Below are positions 40,346 through 53,000 of a DNA stretch of 64,000 nt, one piece after another; position 1 is the stretch's first letter, and every line of letters starts with the position of its first letter. The stretch is from Mansonella perstans (Eukaryota > Nematoda > Chromadorea > Rhabditida > Onchocercidae), in the NCBI GenBank assembly GCA_037074765.1, contig JBAMDO010000106.1, positions 372,001 to 436,000 on the forward strand, in the 5' to 3' direction. The notes beneath the pieces are model-generated. The model saw nothing but the letters and a program-made list of their open reading frames with translations, was not told the origin of the DNA and made no database searches. The position numbers were made by a program, and so were the translations under genes.

Positions 40346-41819
40346 TCAATCAGCTGCAATTTAAAATTGAAAATATACTACGTCTCTAGCTCTGTAGAAC
40401 CTAATATCAATTTTTTACAAATGTACTGAATGAAGTGCTTACCGTATAGCTGAGATAAGTGTCCAATGGCCGAACAATCCCGTACTTGAAAATACAATCC
40501 TAAATGTGCATTTTAACAGTGAACAAATTTACGCTTCTCTTTCGTTTTATGTTTTGTTTTTCTTTTTATTATTATTCTGCATCAGATAGTTCTAGGAATT
40601 CTAGGAAAAAAAAAGACCGACCGACTGTATCATAAATAACAACTCGAGCAATCTTTTTACATGTTGTAATTAAGATAAAAAGATGAATAATGATACGGAT
40701 AATCTCGAGATTTATTCTTCGACAACGCACTAAACATTTACGCCTTCCAAATAAATTGGCGTAACAATTTTTTAAATTAAAACTAAGAAATCTGATGTTT
40801 TTTTATTCGATTAGTATTTACACAAATGAGATACCACTGTTACTGTGTAACAATTACTTCCATTTTAATCTGTACATAAAGAAATTCTTAAACATTTATT
40901 TCAAACAAAAGTAAACAAAAAAGAATTAATGAACAAATGAGAACAAATGAAAAATTAATGAACAAATTTTTTCTTTAACGAACAAACGAGAGTAGTTAGT
41001 AGAGATTTTTCTTTTTAGCAATATTTCAAAAGTTTTGAATGTAACAGGAAACAGAACAAAGATATATCTAAAAATATCACAAGCTTCAATGTCTTTTTAC
41101 TACTGAAATGAGTGGTAAAATTCAAATATTTTAACGAACGGGAAAGTTTTACTACTATCGTTGCAAAACATTATGAACAAATTCAACTAAATCTAGATTA
41201 TCTTTAATAAATTAGAGAAACAAATTCAACAATTATCTACAATAAGGCCAATGTAATGGGCAAAAAGATACAGTAGTATCAGTGAGATCATAAAAAAATT
41301 TCCCAACATGTAATTACAAATATATAATGGAATATATATAAAGGCTATAAAATCGCAAAAGAATGGCATCTGTTGAGTGGGAAAAAATGTAACATACCTC
41401 ATATGTCTCATTTATCCTTACTTTACAAATCTTTTTTTTTTTTCAGAAATTTACTTCTTCCTATCAGACGTCTGTTTTCTACTCACCAAACCTCCCTTCA
41501 CGGTCATACTTAAATGCTCGCAGATACCGATCCACTGCGCTAGACAAATCGTATATTAAATCTAGTTCATCAGGAAAGTTATAAAATATGTAGTAATTAT
41601 GTTAGACTTTAAAACTATACATTTATGCAGGATAGACCAAAAAAGCCAAATTTCATATGTCCAGATTTTATGAAAGAAAAGGAAAAGTTATCGGAATTAC
41701 TATTATTTGAGAAAATTATTTCGTCTACCATTGGAATATTTTAAGAAAAGAATAGAATTAAGAAAAAGAATTTCACCTGAAAATTCTATGAAACGAAGAT
41801 CAACATATATCAAAGTATC
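40346..41819 (-). other. possible small multi-exon gene downstream of TRRAP (unassigned)
   Basis: Four putative exons share one open frame with matching phase: 41777-41819, 41487-41561, 40443-40499 and 40353-40346 (stop TGA). They have donors GTGAAA, GTGAGT and GTAAGC and acceptors ATTTCAG, AACTAG, ATTTAG and TTGCAG. The peptide includes DLIYDLSSAVDRYLRAFKYD and then LYFQVRDCSAIGHLSQLY. No ATG precedes it in frame and a TGA lies just upstream of the first exon. A different frame from the ATG in the second exon (MTVKGGLDCIFKYG ...) is also open, ending in SIVLSFLLVT. A poly(A)-like AATAAA follows near 40268. I cannot assign a family; it could be non-coding 3' exons of TRRAP or a small operon partner. 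Confidence 0.22.
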
Positions 41820-41837
41820 CTGAAATCATGTTAAAAT

Positions 41838-44800
41838 TCAGAACCATGGATGCAAGCGTGGATCCAAGCGTGCTAAATTTTCGTCTTTCCGTGCAGTTTC
41901 AGTTAATTGAGCTATACATTCAGCCAATCCTTCTGTTCTATACAAATCTGGAAGACTTTTTTCCATTTCATTATAAAAATTATGATGCAAAATACAGTTT
42001 TGCTATGTATAGTATTATTTCGCTCTTTTAATGAAAATCAGAGTGCATTTGTTATTTGCGGCAGCATTTCTAAAGGTGATGGAAAGAGGACTATTATTCA
42101 AACGAAGTACTAATGAAGTATGTCAATAAAAATAGATGACTAGGATAAAAACAAAAAAAAAAAAATGGATGATAGGATTTCTATGAAACGAACAGAAGAC
42201 TAACCACTCAGTCTACATTCCAATAATTTGCCAGCACTTTGTGCTAACTTGAAAATCTCTGCCGCAGGTAATTTTGTCTGCCTTGAGTATGTATCCCACA
42301 AAAAAAGCTGAGCATAGGTGACAATCTTTCGTGCATGTAAGCATCGAACTGTTGCGACTATTGAACAGTTGTAGTAACCTGAAGTTTGCAAATGATAAAT
42401 ATGAAGCAAATATTAATTTGCTGAACTCAAACAATAAATATCCCGCAAAATATACAGCTAACCAGCAAAACCATTCTTAACAATGTCAGCTTACTAGTCT
42501 AATTTTCTTTTTGCTTTACGATAATTATTAATATGAACCTTCAACTGAGAAACCCAGAAACTTATGCAAATTTGGTGACATTCGGTACGGCACTATTCGA
42601 TCAATTTCAAGTTCCACTGAAATTTGACAAACAATATCAAGAAATAATTAGGCACAACTTTAACTTATGAAAAAGCAAGTTTTATATATTAATTATAGCA
42701 CAAAACTATTTCAAAGTGATTTTGTTCACTAACATCAATATAACCTATGTAAATGCATTAATGAAATCATTGTTTTAAAGACAAAACGTACATGTTTGTT
42801 GCTTTAATCCAAATACATAATCAACATTCATTATTTGCCCCGTCCTCGTATTCAAATAAAGTCCAGTCAATGTTGCCGGGTTAAGATGAAGAATATATTC
42901 GCAAATTGAAAGCACAGACATGTTTAATGCCACCTATAACCAAATTTTTACATAAATCAATAGAAATAATATTATCGCAATATTTAAAGGGATTGTTCAA
43001 TATCCTCTGGATTATTGCCATTTGGATTATCTTTTGGATTATTGATTATTGGATTATTTCAATATCCTTTGGATTAGATATAAATTTTTAATTAACTACG
43101 GGATTTTATTATGATTTTATGCTATCGATCTGTTTGCTCTCTTCAATAGATGTGACAAAAATATTCAGGTTATAAAAAAAGGTCGCGAAGAGATTGAAAC
43201 ATGCTTCTAATAGTAGCATATATGGACTCGGCTATTTCAATAATAAAATGAAATACCAATATGACGCGTCAAACAGATACAGTATCAAACCAACCTGCTT
43301 TCGAAGAGTGTAGTAGTGTGTAGGATCCTCATAACGAGGGATGATCCATTTTGAAAGTGAATCAATCGGTAATATATTTTCCGAAATCATATGATGAAAC
43401 TCATTAAGCAATAGCTGATCCGTCATATTGGTGGATTTTGCGATACGGCCATAAAATCTATTAATTTAATATTTATTTAGTACATTGATCAATGTGCTCA
43501 CTCATATTTTCAAATTAGTTATCTTTTTTGCAAAAAATTGTTAATGTAGACAGTAAATAAAACCATGAAATTATTTTAGAAGGTTCTAATTTATATCAGA
43601 AAAATTACAAGTGTTCTCCAAAGCGGCAATGACAGAAATCAGCGTTTAGTTATTTGTTTTAATATAAAAAGCAATTGATGGGTGCTTATATGCTTTGAAA
43701 AATGAAAGCAGCTATAATAATAAATCTCAATATGAACTTGGAGGTTTCTTAGAGGTTTGAAGTGTTTTTTTAATTTAATTTATATTTCAAGCATAAAATG
43801 TTTTCATAATGCATCCACAAGTCAATTTCAAAATTTTTTTGTGCACCGAATATCTTCCTGAAGGAGTTCGACAGCTTTGAGTGCTTTGATTGCATTTTTC
43901 AATTGTATAGGAAATGGTTACCTTTCAATCAATTTTGCTGAAGAGGATATATCAACTTTGCTTTTCAAAATCGCATTTAAAATTTCTTCAAATGTATAAA
44001 AAGAATTCATTTTATTAGTGCATTCCAATAATGACATGTCACCAATATATGCGAAATGAGGCACCGTCACTTGTAGAAATCGTTGGCATGTTTGCTAGAA
44101 AAATCACGTCAGTGAGTGATGTGTGTTTTATTCATTAATGTAAATAATTAAAAGGTTAACTAGTACTGAAACTTTCCTCATCAGTTTGGGGAATTGAAAG
44201 ATGATCTTAAAAAAAGGAAGAAATCTGGATGGAACTGACAAAATGAAGCTGATAAGTAAATAACAGAACGAATTACAAAGAAAGAAATAGATTTGAAAAT
44301 TTCGACCTTCTCCTTCGTGAGAAAATGATTGATCAAAGCAAATAGCTGATGTACTCCAGAAGCATTCCGGTTTGTATCATACTGTTTAGTTAAATAATAG
44401 CAGTAGACCTGGAAAAGCACTGCAGTGATTTATTTACTTCTTCTAATGTTGAAGAGATTAAAGAAATGGTTTGTTATTGCACTGCATTATGCTTGAAAAA
44501 AAAAAAAGATAAGCAGAACATGAACATCTTTCCTTCTGCCTATGTACAGTCGAAACTTAACTCTTACCAGCATTAATCCTGTTGTCAATCTCTCGAAATT
44601 TAAAATATTAATTTTAAAAAGATTCAGATAAAAACATACTCTCCCACTAAGTGCACGGAAAGAAATACGGCGTGTAATGACATCAGCCCTGCGTATCACA
44701 AAATAATATGGCATGAAACGATAAATAATTGACGAAAATTCTTTGCTCTAAAACAAAATTAGAAACATGAATAAAGAATAGTTAAAAAAGTTATAAGTAG

Positions 44801-45050
44801 CCAAGGAATTGGAAAACATTATAATAAACCCAAACAAAAGATTTAATTCTTCGCTAGATGCATTTTCACTCTTTTACCTCTCAAAATAAATAAAAAATAA
44901 AGAAGATTAATCAAAAAGTTTGAGAAAATGCTTGCAAAACACAGGTACCTTTGCTGCATAGTATCCATTGAAAATTTCAACATTTGCAACCTTAGATGAA
45001 TAAGATGCTAGAAACTGGCTGACATTTCGCAACAACTTTTTACTAAAAAT
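41838..45050 (-). other. trr-1: TRRAP pseudokinase (PI3K-like) and FATC region
   Basis: Exon peptides in order: KKLLRNVSQFLASY, RRADVITRRISFRALSGR, YCYYLTKQYDTNRNASG, FLQVTVPHFAYIGDMSLLE, LPIDSLSKWIIPRYEDPTHY, then SVLSICEYILHLNPATLTGL, TRTGQIMNVDYVFGLK, VELEIDRIVPYRMSPNLHKF, CSIVATVRCLHARKIVTYAQ and the FATC end LARLDPRLHPWF. They fit human TRRAP between RRLYIRGHNGKIYPYL and the C-terminus. The catalytic loop is HLNPATLTGLYLN, without the D-R-H-x-x-N of active PIKKs, so it should be inactive. The DFG-equivalent reads NVDYVFG, which keeps the aspartate. Confidence 0.85.
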
Positions 45051-47010
45051 GAAAAATTACAAAAAAGATAATATATTTCCTAGAACATCTTTACGACAAC
45101 AGAGCACAAAATAATAATCGTTCATCTTTAAGATTTCTCGCTCAAATACTGCACTAAAATCATTTTTCTGGAAATGACCACGTCATGGTTCTTTTTTCAT
45201 TACTTAAAAAAACTGTTTTACAACACTTGGCCGATCATCGGCCTTTTCGTTTTTCGATTATTTTCGATTTAGCTGCTTTTTAAGCACTTTATTATCAAAA
45301 TAAGAAAAGCAATTTTAAGGTTGAAGACAAAGCAACCTCGGCAATTTATCGAATTTCGCAGCTAACAATGACGACCAATTCACAACGATATTCAATACAT
45401 CTGTCAGTTTGTCATTTCTTCCTTTTTGGATATCAAAAGCAGATTCAATATCTTGTGCACATTTTTTTATATCCTGAAAGAAGAACAAACAAATACAGAA
45501 CGTAAGGATTCCCAGAGAGTTGAATTACTTAAGGAACATAAAAGCGGACATCAATTCTCATTAATTCTTAGTGTAAAGACTGAGTTGGTTATTTCTATTT
45601 TCCACAAGTGGACTCGATTACTGAGAAAATAATCCGTCACATAATATTAAAGTCAAAGAGGAAGAAATATTAAATACCTCATTGATTTCTTCAAATCCAG
45701 TGAAATCATTCAGCGAACAACGCAAGTTCTCAATTTCCGTAAGAAAATCTTCGGGGATCAAAAGAGATGTTAAACAATCGAGATTCTTATATGCAAATCT
45801 GTAAATCAGTATGCGTTATTTTTAATAAAATTAAGCTATTTAAGGTTAATCAGCTTCTAATTTCTCGATCACGCAAATAATAAATTCCAAATTAATTACA
45901 AATATTCTAGTAATCTACCCAAACAATCGGTCTTTCAGCTTGTTCACTTTATGCAATGTGTGCTCCAACCAATGCTCTTTCACACTATTTAGTTCGAACA
46001 ACAAACGACAAAGAGATGATATTTCGACAGGCCGGCTTTGACATAATTTTCTAATTATACCACGGAACAGTTCCTGTGAAGTGACAGAATCACCTTGGTC
46101 CCTCTCCAAAGGGTCAAAAGCTGAAATTATGCGTACAAAAGACACGGAAATAGAACATACATGCTTTTACATGCTTCAGAATTAAATAATCAAAACAATA
46201 ATATTTAGGAGAAACACAAATACTTCTTTCTTAACACAAACACTTCTGAAAATAAAGTATTGAAAAATTAGAAATAAAAAAAATACTTCAAATGATTATA
46301 AAATATTTATGAATTTCACCATCTTAGAAAGTTTTTCCCTCTCGTCGATAACCTAACAATTACTAAAAAATTTCAGCATCTTGAAACTTATATATATGGC
46401 ATTTTTTATCTCAAACAATATTATTTATCAGAGAAAAATATCCAAATCACCAAATTAATAACAGATGAGACCTATAGGCATATGTTTCACTGCATCATTT
46501 CTAAAATAGGCGGATACCTATTTCATTCTCTCTATGTTAGTTCACGAGATCAACCAATCTATTCTATTCTTAACAAGTATCAGAATTCCGTAAAGTCGAT
46601 CATATCAGCTGGTAAAGAAATATTAAATCCAGTCTACCATTATATTTGTGAAAATTAGTAAATAAACCTGTAGAAACACTTTCGAAAATAAAGTCAAGAG
46701 GCTGTGAAGCAGCAATAGCATATAAAACTTGTTGTTCGCTTGATTCTCCAACATGTGAGATGATATGCGCTATGGCTGTAGATGGACGTAAATTTAATTC
46801 AGCAACCAATTGTGGTAACCTTAAATTGATTCGTAGATAAACTCAAAAATATTAAGCAGTAACTATTACTTTTTCGACACCTATCGTAATGTATTGATGT
46901 CGACTAAATATTTTCTGCATGCCTCAAGTAAGCGAAAAAAGCAACAATTATATTCGGACTCTGGAGCATTAGTAGAATACGACGGTTAGTAGGTGGTGTG
47001 TATTTGTGTG

Positions 47011-47043
<33 letters not shown>

Positions 47044-50000
47044 AAAGAATCTTGACAAATTTGGTAAATAAACCAGAGAAAAATTCGGTCAAAGTTGTAA
47101 AAATGGTCCAGAAGTTGAAATTTAAATCCTGATGAGATATAAGTTGCTTGAAAAGCTGGCATAAAAGCATTAAAAATTCTTGAAGTAAATTACCAAGGTA
47201 ACCAGTTGTTTGCCGGTATACCAGTGCCATGTTTTTCCAACTTTGCGTGTGCTTCCTTTTCAGCTATACTCCCATAAATTGGTAATTTCTAAATAAAAGT
47301 AATCGTGAAAAATCATATTGACCTACATATATTTTTAATAACAAATAACAAAAGAAAAGAATCATTCCAATCGTTTAAATTCAAAAGAAAATCTAAACAA
47401 AGACTGACTTTCATAAGCCACAATAAACGCGCAATATATTTCCGTGCTCTCAATTCATTTTCCATTCTTGCACCTTCCATTATTCCAACCAACGCTTCCA
47501 TTCCTTCATTCAGTGCGGCTTTCTCTGTGCTAAATCATCTTTTGCGACTAATAGGAAATATCAAGGATTACTCAGTTAGAGAGGCTAATTAAGAAACTGT
47601 TCAGCCATACAATAAGTATTCTGATATCAGATACTATCAACACATCATATCTTATGAAGTGCTTGTTATTCTATATTAAAAATAACTGTCTTTCGAACAA
47701 AAAAGTCCAAGAATTCAAAGACTATGTACTTTTCAGCATCCAATCGACTTTCAAGGAATTCAGCCCAGTGCAACCACACAGAATTTCCACCAGCAACATT
47801 TTCATGCAGTAAAGCTGCAGTTTTAAACGAATGATTTGCATCTTCATATCTGAAATTCGAAAAGTAAACATGGTCTGCTTAGAAACCAATTCAAATCACA
47901 AAGAAAAACACATGAAGGAATCAAGAAAACTCCCATCGGCAAAGTTCAGTTCTACAGTAATGAGATCGGAAAACAGGAATTTTAGAGACCATCACTGTTT
48001 CTGGATTCAAAAGTCACTAGTGAAAACATAGAAGATCAAAGGTTCGCCTATATGAAGTTGTCAAAACTTACTTCTCTAGTTTTGTCAGGATCTTTCCACG
48101 CAAGGAATAAAGTTTGGCAATATTTTCCTTGGTGAAAGCATTAATGGTTGTTTTTTGAATGATCGAGAATGCTTCCATTAAAGCACTGCGTTGTTGCTCT
48201 TCCGTTAAATTGGGCATGGATGCCCGATGCACCAAACACTTCAAAAGCTCTCTCACCGAAAAATAAGCGTCCATTGCAGGTAAGGCTGGTAAGGTATGAA
48301 TCCTTAATTTTTTAATTTTTAATTTAATAATTTGAAACATTAACATCATTGAAGTTTAAATTTTTGTTGTGAAGAAAGAAAGCAATAAGTCATAGCACAA
48401 ATTGCTTCTGGATATTATGCAGCAAGAAAAAAAAACTAAAATTTGGTCGACTAATATCCAATAAGACTACTGAAATAGAATCGAAATTTTAAAGATTGCA
48501 CACCTGCTTAGTTTATCAATAGCAATATCTATCAGTCCTGCTTTTCGAGCAGAGCGCGCTATCATTAATTGTGAATTTGCCGCTGAGTAGAAAGGAAGTA
48601 AACCCTGTTGAAACTGGTTCCCTTCCATCTGTTGAAGAAGCATGATAGCAGTATTGTAATGGTGAATGCGCCACTGATGAATGTCAGTCCAAAATGATAA
48701 CGGATCTGATAAGGCATAAGATCGGCTTCTCCATGCTTTTACTACCGACTTCACATCGCCAACTGGATTTGACGGCAGTGATACTTGACCACTAACTTCA
48801 GGGTGATTAGTGAGCACACTGGCTTCCTGAACCTCCTGAATGAGATTCGCAGCCTGAAGTATGCTGACATGGCTCATAGAAACAATGTTTGGTAATCGTT
48901 TCCATTCTACAATTAAATCGTCTCTTGCTGCTTCCAGTTCTCTGTTGATACGAACATGTAGTAACTCCGTAGCTCTATCTTCTTGCATGGGATAATGATT
49001 CATGAGCATAGCTTTGTAAAGATAATACTTGTAGTATAAGTCCGGTTGTGTGCAGCCTTCCAACTGAGCAAGAGTAACTCGAAGCAAATTCCAGTCATTA
49101 AGATGCCAGGCTGCATCCGCAACAATACCGAGACCACATACAGCAGGTGTATTACCAAACTGTAACAAAGCGTCCCATTCACCAAGTTCACGTTCGCAAT
49201 CTGCCCATAATCTGTGCCATTCTCGTAGCTCGAATCCAAGCGCTGGAGTTACATCTAATTGCTTGCTAATACCACTAGAAGGAACTAGACGATCATTGAT
49301 AGCTTCTATCGATTTCCGTAAAGTCTTTTCTGCCCGTACAAAATCACCTTCGTTGTAATATTCAATAGCTTTCGAAGTTTCCGGAAAATAAGCACGACGT
49401 TTCCAGACTGCCTGGTACTGGTCATATTCGGATAATTTGGAATATAAGATAATCAAGTTATTCAAAGTCAACAATTGCATATTTGTTGGTGTTGGTTGTG
49501 AAATTTGAAGCAATAATCGGTTGTTAGTGAATGCGGGAATTCCCTCCGCTTCTTTTTCAAGCACAATCAATCCACGATGCCATGCACGATGCCTCATTGA
49601 AATGTACATTAGCACACTTGGATGAATTGGAATAGGCGGCTGACAGCGACAAATAGCTTCCAGAAAAGTAGCAACTGCTGAAAGAGGTTGATCTCTTTGT
49701 ACAAGATGACAGCCAGATGAGAGGAATGGTACCATCTCGGCGCTTAGAGTAGCTCTTATGAATTCTGGCAGACTTGACCACAATGAAGAGAACAATTTTA
49801 TCCAGATTTTCGACGCTAAATCATTACCTGAAATTCATTGATTTGGAAAGTTTAGTTGAAATCGATAGCTGCAAATATTTCAACAAAAGATGCAAAACAC
49901 ATTTGGGTAAACCTCTTAACTTTATTTTACAAGGTCTTTATAATGGAAAAGAAAACTTGAGCGTCAGCAATGAATTTGAAAAATGTTTTAATAAAATTGT

Positions 50001-53000
50001 GTTCGCAAAAATTCTGTAATTAAGGAATTGAAGAGAAAAAACAAAATTCAACATACTACTATGAACAAGTTCCAAATAACTCGGAAGGATATCAATGGTT
50101 TGAAATTTAGCAGCCATTTCAAACAACTGAATCTGTTGTTCGACAATTAAAGTGGTCTGTAAATCCTGTGTGCTCGTTGTACTACAAATCGGTATGCTTA
50201 CTTCTAAAACACAAATAAAAAACTATTTTTTTGAAATAGTTAGTAGTTATCAAATGTGTCTAAGACAGATTTTCTTTGAAACAGAAAGAAGTGGCAATTT
50301 CATCGCATTCTTTTTTAGAAGATTAAAAAGCTGTAACAACTAATTTGTCATAATATATGTTATTTTAAAAACCTGTTAGTGCCTGAATTCCGGAAGTCTC
50401 CATAAAATCATCTCGTCTGCTTTCAGTTGTGTCCACTGTCCACGACATGAGTTCATCATTACATATTTCTGGATGATCTCTATATAATGTTTCTAGATCG
50501 AGTACCTTTTCAAATGTATGCCATAACGTGGAGCAATTCAGCAATAGGGTCTGTTGCATTTTTGTGCAATTCTTATCCTTCTGTTCATCCATTATTAATG
50601 ACAGGAAAAGCTAAACGACGAGTTTTTAAAGAAATAATAAAGAAATGTGATATTCTTTTCAAAATTATTTAAATCATATTGTAGTTTAAATGTTCTCACC
50701 AGTAAATGTATTAGAAAAACTCACATGGATACAATGCTTAATCCAAAAGTGCTGTTGCATATCAGCCCAATTCTGTGATGTAATGATGTGATATAATCGA
50801 TCACAAACATTTTTTGGTGCTTGAGAATCAAATAAATTGAAAAACCGGGAACGCAATGACTCATCCTGCAATCAGAACTAAGAAAACGATTACGAAACCT
50901 GACCAAAATAAAACCATGCATCGAAGGACCTCTTCAGATCAAACTTCAAATTTCCAAATAGATACTCCGCCGAAAACACTGTCTGATAAAGATGGGTCCA
51001 AATCCATAAAAAATTGAAAATTCCAAGAAAAAGAAGAAATTTATTATGTAAACGTTTAAATTTTATTAAATTCCTAAAAATTCAGCAAAAATAACCTGAG
51101 CACAAAGTCCCCAATGAAAAGCACTATTAAGTTTTGCTAATGTTTCGCTAGTTCGTAAATGTGCAGTTTCATAAACGTAAAGAACTGTTTCAAGCAGGGC
51201 TTTCAGTAAGTCTCCCGATTTTTCGTGACGTTTATGCGCTTCCATTGTTTGCACCAGCCTTATTAAGAGGGGAACACCTTGATTCAGCTGCCGCTAAAAA
51301 CAATATAGTTGTAACTTTCTCCTGAAGTGTCTATTATTAATATATTATAACGCGAAACCGTGTGATAATCAAGTCTCTGCGATTTCAGACTGAAATTAAA
51401 CTAAATTTGAAATAAAGATAATTCTACCTAATTAATGCCTTAAAGAAAGAAATTTTACAAAAATCGCCATAAACTAAAAATCAATGTACCTCATCGCCAT
51501 TGCGTACCATAATGTCAACAACACGAATAACAATGTCAAGAACACGATCAAATGGAGTCTTATCTATGAGCGGTATTAAAATGCACTGCCCAATATTGCG
51601 TCGTGCTTCGGATGGTATTGCGTGGATACGAGGCCGAAGAAGTTCTAGTGAGAAAATTATTAACTCAGTCAGCGCATGTCCTAAAATCTATATTTTATTG
51701 ATTTTCACATCATAATAAAAGTTCGAAATAACAGAAAACTAGAAAAAACATATGGTTAGGTTCAAATTACAGAAATGAGTTTCAAGAATGAACTTATACA
51801 TCATTTCTTCGGTCATGCAGATAAAGAGATACTCTAAAACACAGGCACAGACATCATGTGATCAGGTTTACACGTAATCAAATGCATTTAAATTTTTTCA
51901 GCAATGGATCAAATTATTATTTGATGAAATCGGGGAAAAAAAGATAAAAATAACAGGCCTTTATTTTCAGTACACGAAGAGACGTGTTCGCGAACAAGTT
52001 TTTGGACAGCTTTTGTGAATGAACTCAAACACATCGTATCAACATAAGCCGGTTGAATAATGCATATAGTGCGCAACAAATGAATTGTTGCAAACACACC
52101 AGTCATTGGCTGACTCTGTCCTCTAAAATGAGGTTAAACGGTCTCCAACGCCTCAATTAACAGAACTTTTCCATTATTTATATCTCAAGTGTTGGGTAAA
52201 AATTATTAAAGGCCGACAATAGAAAAGATATTTGCAAAACCTGATCTGCACATATTACACAAAACGTCAAAATTACAGATTTTTCGAGACTTCTCAAATG
52301 CTTCAGAACGCTTTCAATTTCCAGAAAAGAAAAGCGGTAAAAATGAAAAACAAAAAAGTCTAGTTTTCAAAGCTTACTTCTCATAATTGGTGAATGTGTC
52401 GTTGATGAATTTTGTAACAAATTGATTGATCGTTTCCAATTCGTCTAATCCTTCCGGTGAGCATTTTGTTTTTTCGAATAATTTGGAAATAAGTTGGCAG
52501 AGACTTCGCATTACCTTAAATTAAATTCAAAATAGCTTCCAGAATCTCTCATAGTTAAAAAAATTCCTGAATCCAATAGAAAAGTCGTCAATCCACTCAA
52601 GAAAAACGTAGTACTATACTTTTCAAACTTATAAAACGTACAGCGTTATCTTGGCAACTTAAACAGGCAACGATTCCACGCTGTAGCATTTTTACGTTTG
52701 CGACAATAACTTCTTGTGGCTGAAAAATTTATTTCTATAGTAACATAGTGGCTGCTTTTTTCAGCTAGTTTTTTAGCGAAGTTTTATTTGTTAAACGCGC
52801 AGAAAATGCAAAATTCAAGAATTACTCACTTTTGTAAAGTATTATCATTTTATGCTTCTTCGAAAGTTATGTTATACTCAAAAATGCAATTCCAGATAAT
52901 TGGAAAAAGAAGTCCACAACCAATCATGAAGAATTGTGTATTCATATTATTTGTTCGTCAAAAGTAACTCAATCCGAAAAAGTTATCAGGAAAGGAGCTT

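Noticed and set aside
40346..41819. Resemblance of the exon chain below TRRAP to Enhancer of rudimentary (ERH)
   Set aside because: A few residues (F.D....DLS..V) line up, but the ERH N-terminal block (DYESVNE) has no counterpart and no room exists for it before the TRRAP stop.
47305..47592. 95-codon plus-strand frame
   Set aside because: It is the antisense shadow of TRRAP exons in that region and low-complexity elsewhere.
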